From: Deltaproteobacteria bacterium
GTDB taxonomy: Bacteria; Desulfobacterota; Syntrophia; Syntrophales; UBA2210
Assembly (NCBI GenBank): GCA_016933215.1
Contig: JAFGBH010000047.1
Coordinates: 1 to 62,397, forward strand
DNA length: 62,397 nucleotides
Direction: 5' to 3'
A program made the position numbers and the translations under genes. Each line of letters starts with the position of its first letter. Positions within the stretch are counted from its first letter, which is position 1. A model generated the notes under the pieces. It was not told the DNA's origin. It did not search any database and saw nothing but the letters and a program-made list of their open reading frames with translations. Shown here piece after piece: positions 61,395 through 62,397 of the stretch.

Positions 61395-61967
61395 CTACTC
61401 CGTTGTGGCTTCTCGTATCACCGTTTTATCGTAGGCCATCGTGATGGCCTGCAGATTCGTATAGGCCTGATGGTCGGGCATCTTCTTTTTCAGTCCCCTC
61501 TCTATGTTATCCAGGGATACGAGATCCGAGGCACGTGAGAGGGCGCCCAGGAGGGGTGTGTTGACCGTGGGGAGTCCGCCCATGAAGAGGTGCTGTTCCC
61601 GGGCTATCTGCGAGGCGTCGACGAGAGCCAGATCGAAGGAGCCGTCAATGGCAATCTCCTCCATTCCGAGGGCGGTGTTGATGATGAGGACACCCTTTTC
61701 CTTCAATCGCCCGACAACGTCCATGACCTCGATGAGAGATTCGTCGAGGACCACGGCGATATCGGCATATTCTATCTGAGAGAAGGTCCTGAGTGGCTCG
61801 GCGGCTATCCGTGTGGATGCCGTGAGCGGTGCCCCCCTCCTCTCGGGACCGAAGGTGGGCGCCGATGTTACCCCCCTGAATCCCTGAATGTATGCCGCCT
61901 CGGCCAGGATCTGCGATGCAAGGACCACACCCTGCCCCCCCCTTCCGTACCAGATGATTTCATGCAT
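61395..61967 (-). CDS. 2-oxoacid:ferredoxin oxidoreductase, gamma subunit, 190 aa
   Basis: Gamma subunit with the start [20 protein letters not shown], typical for the family, and [16 protein letters not shown] (about 27-42), which binds CoA in solved enzymes. The ATG at 61967 has GGGG 8 bases upstream; two in-frame codons earlier, another ATG lacks spacing to a ribosome site. First structural gene of the operon, directly downstream of the leader peptide and attenuator. Confidence 0.92.
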   Translation of the reverse strand: MHEIIWYGRGGQGVVLASQILAEAAYIQGFRGVTSAPTFGPERRGAPLTASTRIAAEPLRTFSQIEYADIAVVLDESLIEVMDVVGRLKEKGVLIINTALGMEEIAIDGSFDLALVDASQIAREQHLFMGGLPTVNTPLLGALSRASDLVSLDNIERGLKKKMPDHQAYTNLQAITMAYDKTVIREATTE

Positions 61968-61989
61968 AGTCATCGCCCCATTTTTTCGC

Positions 61990-62022
61990 AAAAAAAAGGC
62001 CATGGATTGTTACCCCATGGCC
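61990..62022 (-). terminator. Attenuator terminator before the por operon
   Basis: On the minus strand GGCCATGG (62022-62015), nine-base loop, CCATGGCC (62005-61998), then eight T. It lies between the leader peptide and the first por gene, in the right direction to stop transcription before it. Its 5' arm is also complementary to an upstream segment (62074-62066). Confidence 0.88.
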
Positions 62023-62085
62023 CTTGTACCTTGTAATACTATCGCATCATATCTTACAGGTGACAGGCCAGGGGCATTCACCCCT
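62013..62085 (-). promoter_or_regulatory. Four-segment attenuation RNA (segments 1-3)
   Basis: Segment 1 AGGGG (62085-62081) pairs with CCCCT (62074-62070). Segment 2 CCCCTGGCC (62074-62066) can instead pair with segment 3 GGCCATGGGG (62022-62013) as an antiterminator. Segment 3 pairs with segment 4 (62005-61998) to form the terminator. A ribosome stalled at the last Leu codons would cover segment 1 and free segment 2. Confidence 0.7.
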
Positions 62086-62145
62086 AAGAAGAGCGAGGCA
62101 CAAAAGGTGTAAACGTAATAGAATTGTTGCTCTCCGGCTTGTCAT
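62047..62145 (-). CDS. Leucine-rich leader peptide of the por operon, 32 aa
   Basis: Not in the ORF track because of its size. The ATG at 62145 is preceded by AAGGCGG at 8 nt spacing and a promoter. The peptide carries ILLRLHLLCLALL (residues 8-20), eight Leu codons of several kinds (CTA, TTA, CTT, TTG, CTC) in twelve. The codons just after the Leu run contain RNA segment 1 (AGGGG) of a four-segment attenuator; the stop is about 25 nt before the terminator. This fits a ribosome-mediated leucine attenuator. The peptide itself need have no function. Confidence 0.75.
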   Translation of the reverse strand: MTSRRATILLRLHLLCLALLRGECPWPVTCKI

Positions 62146-62176
62146 GAATCGTTCCGCCTTCGTAAGATTCCGATTT

Positions 62177-62203
62177 TCTATATCAAAAAAATGTGAAAGT
62201 CAA
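62177..62203 (-). promoter_or_regulatory. Promoter of the leader peptide and por operon
   Basis: On the minus strand TTGACT (62203-62198), then TATAGA (62182-62177) at 15 nt; TAGAAA at 17 nt is an overlapping alternative. The start near 62170 would give about 25 nt of leader before the peptide ATG. Confidence 0.5.
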
Positions 62204-62308
62204 CATGATTTTTTCATCTGGGATAGGTGAAACGGGACAAGTCTCCGGGGGCTTCGCTCAACACCCCTCGTTGACGGGGCCGGTGGCATCTGGTATGTGA
62301 TTACAATA

Positions 62309-62397
62309 GTTGAACTGAACAGCGAGCGCATTCCCCGTTGCTTGCAGCGGGGTTAGCGAGCGAATAAAAAATAACATTTATCTTAACAGTCGGAGAT
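62309..62397 (+). repeat. Dispersed two-hairpin repeat, copy D, cut by the window end
   Basis: GTTGAACTGAACAGCGAGCG, first hairpin (CATTCCCCGTTG...CAGCGGGGTTAG), AGCGAGCG, AATAAAAAATAACATTTATC, TTAACAGTCGGAGAT; the second hairpin lies beyond the window. Confidence 0.8.

Noticed and set aside
62246-62300. CCCC-TCGTTGA-CGGGG hairpin region near the window end
   Set aside because: Short and not clearly matching either repeat family; too little to call.

Overview
The window looks like a chromosomal segment of an anaerobic Desulfobacterota (former Deltaproteobacteria) bacterium, possibly of the Syntrophia/Syntrophobacteria type. This rests on the gene order rimP-nusA-infB-DUF503-rbfA-nrnA-truB-rpsO-pnp-dut, a ferredoxin-dependent 2-oxoacid oxidoreductase operon, a DUF39 homocysteine-forming protein, selenocysteine synthase, Kdo transferase (so an outer membrane with LPS), and c-di-GMP-I (GEMM) riboswitches beside a pilMNOPQ cluster. 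The species cannot be named from sequence alone.

Layout. 1-1.4 kb is an AT-rich accessory patch of tiny minus-strand membrane proteins, one of them frameshifted. 1.9-2.8 kb holds a c-di-GMP-I riboswitch followed by an unrecognised exported or membrane protein. 3.0-9.2 kb (minus) is a TolC / adaptor / RND pump operon with a PH-like membrane protein at its end. 9.6-14 kb has mntP, an acyl-CoA ligase broken by an in-frame TAG, and a diguanylate cyclase with three near-identical PAS modules. 14.3-21.2 kb has a small Cys-motif protein, an M29 aminopeptidase, peptide deformylase, and a radical SAM / selA / rluD / pgeF run. 21.7-28.1 kb has rho, rpmE, prfA, prmC, murA and hisD, followed by tRNA-Gly(CCC). 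28.3-38.4 kb is the translation/RNA operon rimP to dut. 38.6-47.4 kb has the DUF39 protein, a long leader with a second c-di-GMP riboswitch, an FtsB-like protein, pilMNOPQ and a large Ig-like lipoprotein. 47.5-55.3 kb has queF and a queuosine-precursor transporter (minus), then TPR, pepP, gcvH, a LipM-like octanoyltransferase, hisC, rpsU, a LOG protein and holA. 55.3-59 kb has yacP, rpe and a glycine-zipper lipoprotein (minus), then waaA. 59-62.2 kb (minus) is a four-subunit 2-oxoacid:ferredoxin oxidoreductase operon.

Two regulatory stories stand out. (1) c-di-GMP: the window encodes a diguanylate cyclase with GGEEF and an I-site, and two riboswitches, one before an unknown membrane protein and one in the leader of the type IV pilus alignment/secretin operon. 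(2) Leucine: just upstream of the 2-oxoacid oxidoreductase operon I read a complete classical attenuator that the ORF track misses. It has a promoter, a good Shine-Dalgarno, a 32-codon leader peptide with eight Leu codons in twelve, and four RNA segments that can form mutually exclusive antiterminator and terminator stems ending in a U-tract. This suggests that this POR-type enzyme is tied to leucine or branched-chain metabolism, for example reductive carboxylation, rather than being only a pyruvate oxidase.

A dispersed intergenic repeat with two hairpins occurs at least four times. One copy has lost a hairpin exactly between short direct repeats. A second GC-rich repeat occurs twice in opposite orientations. 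All calls come from reading the sequence and the supplied translations; no database search or folding program was run.
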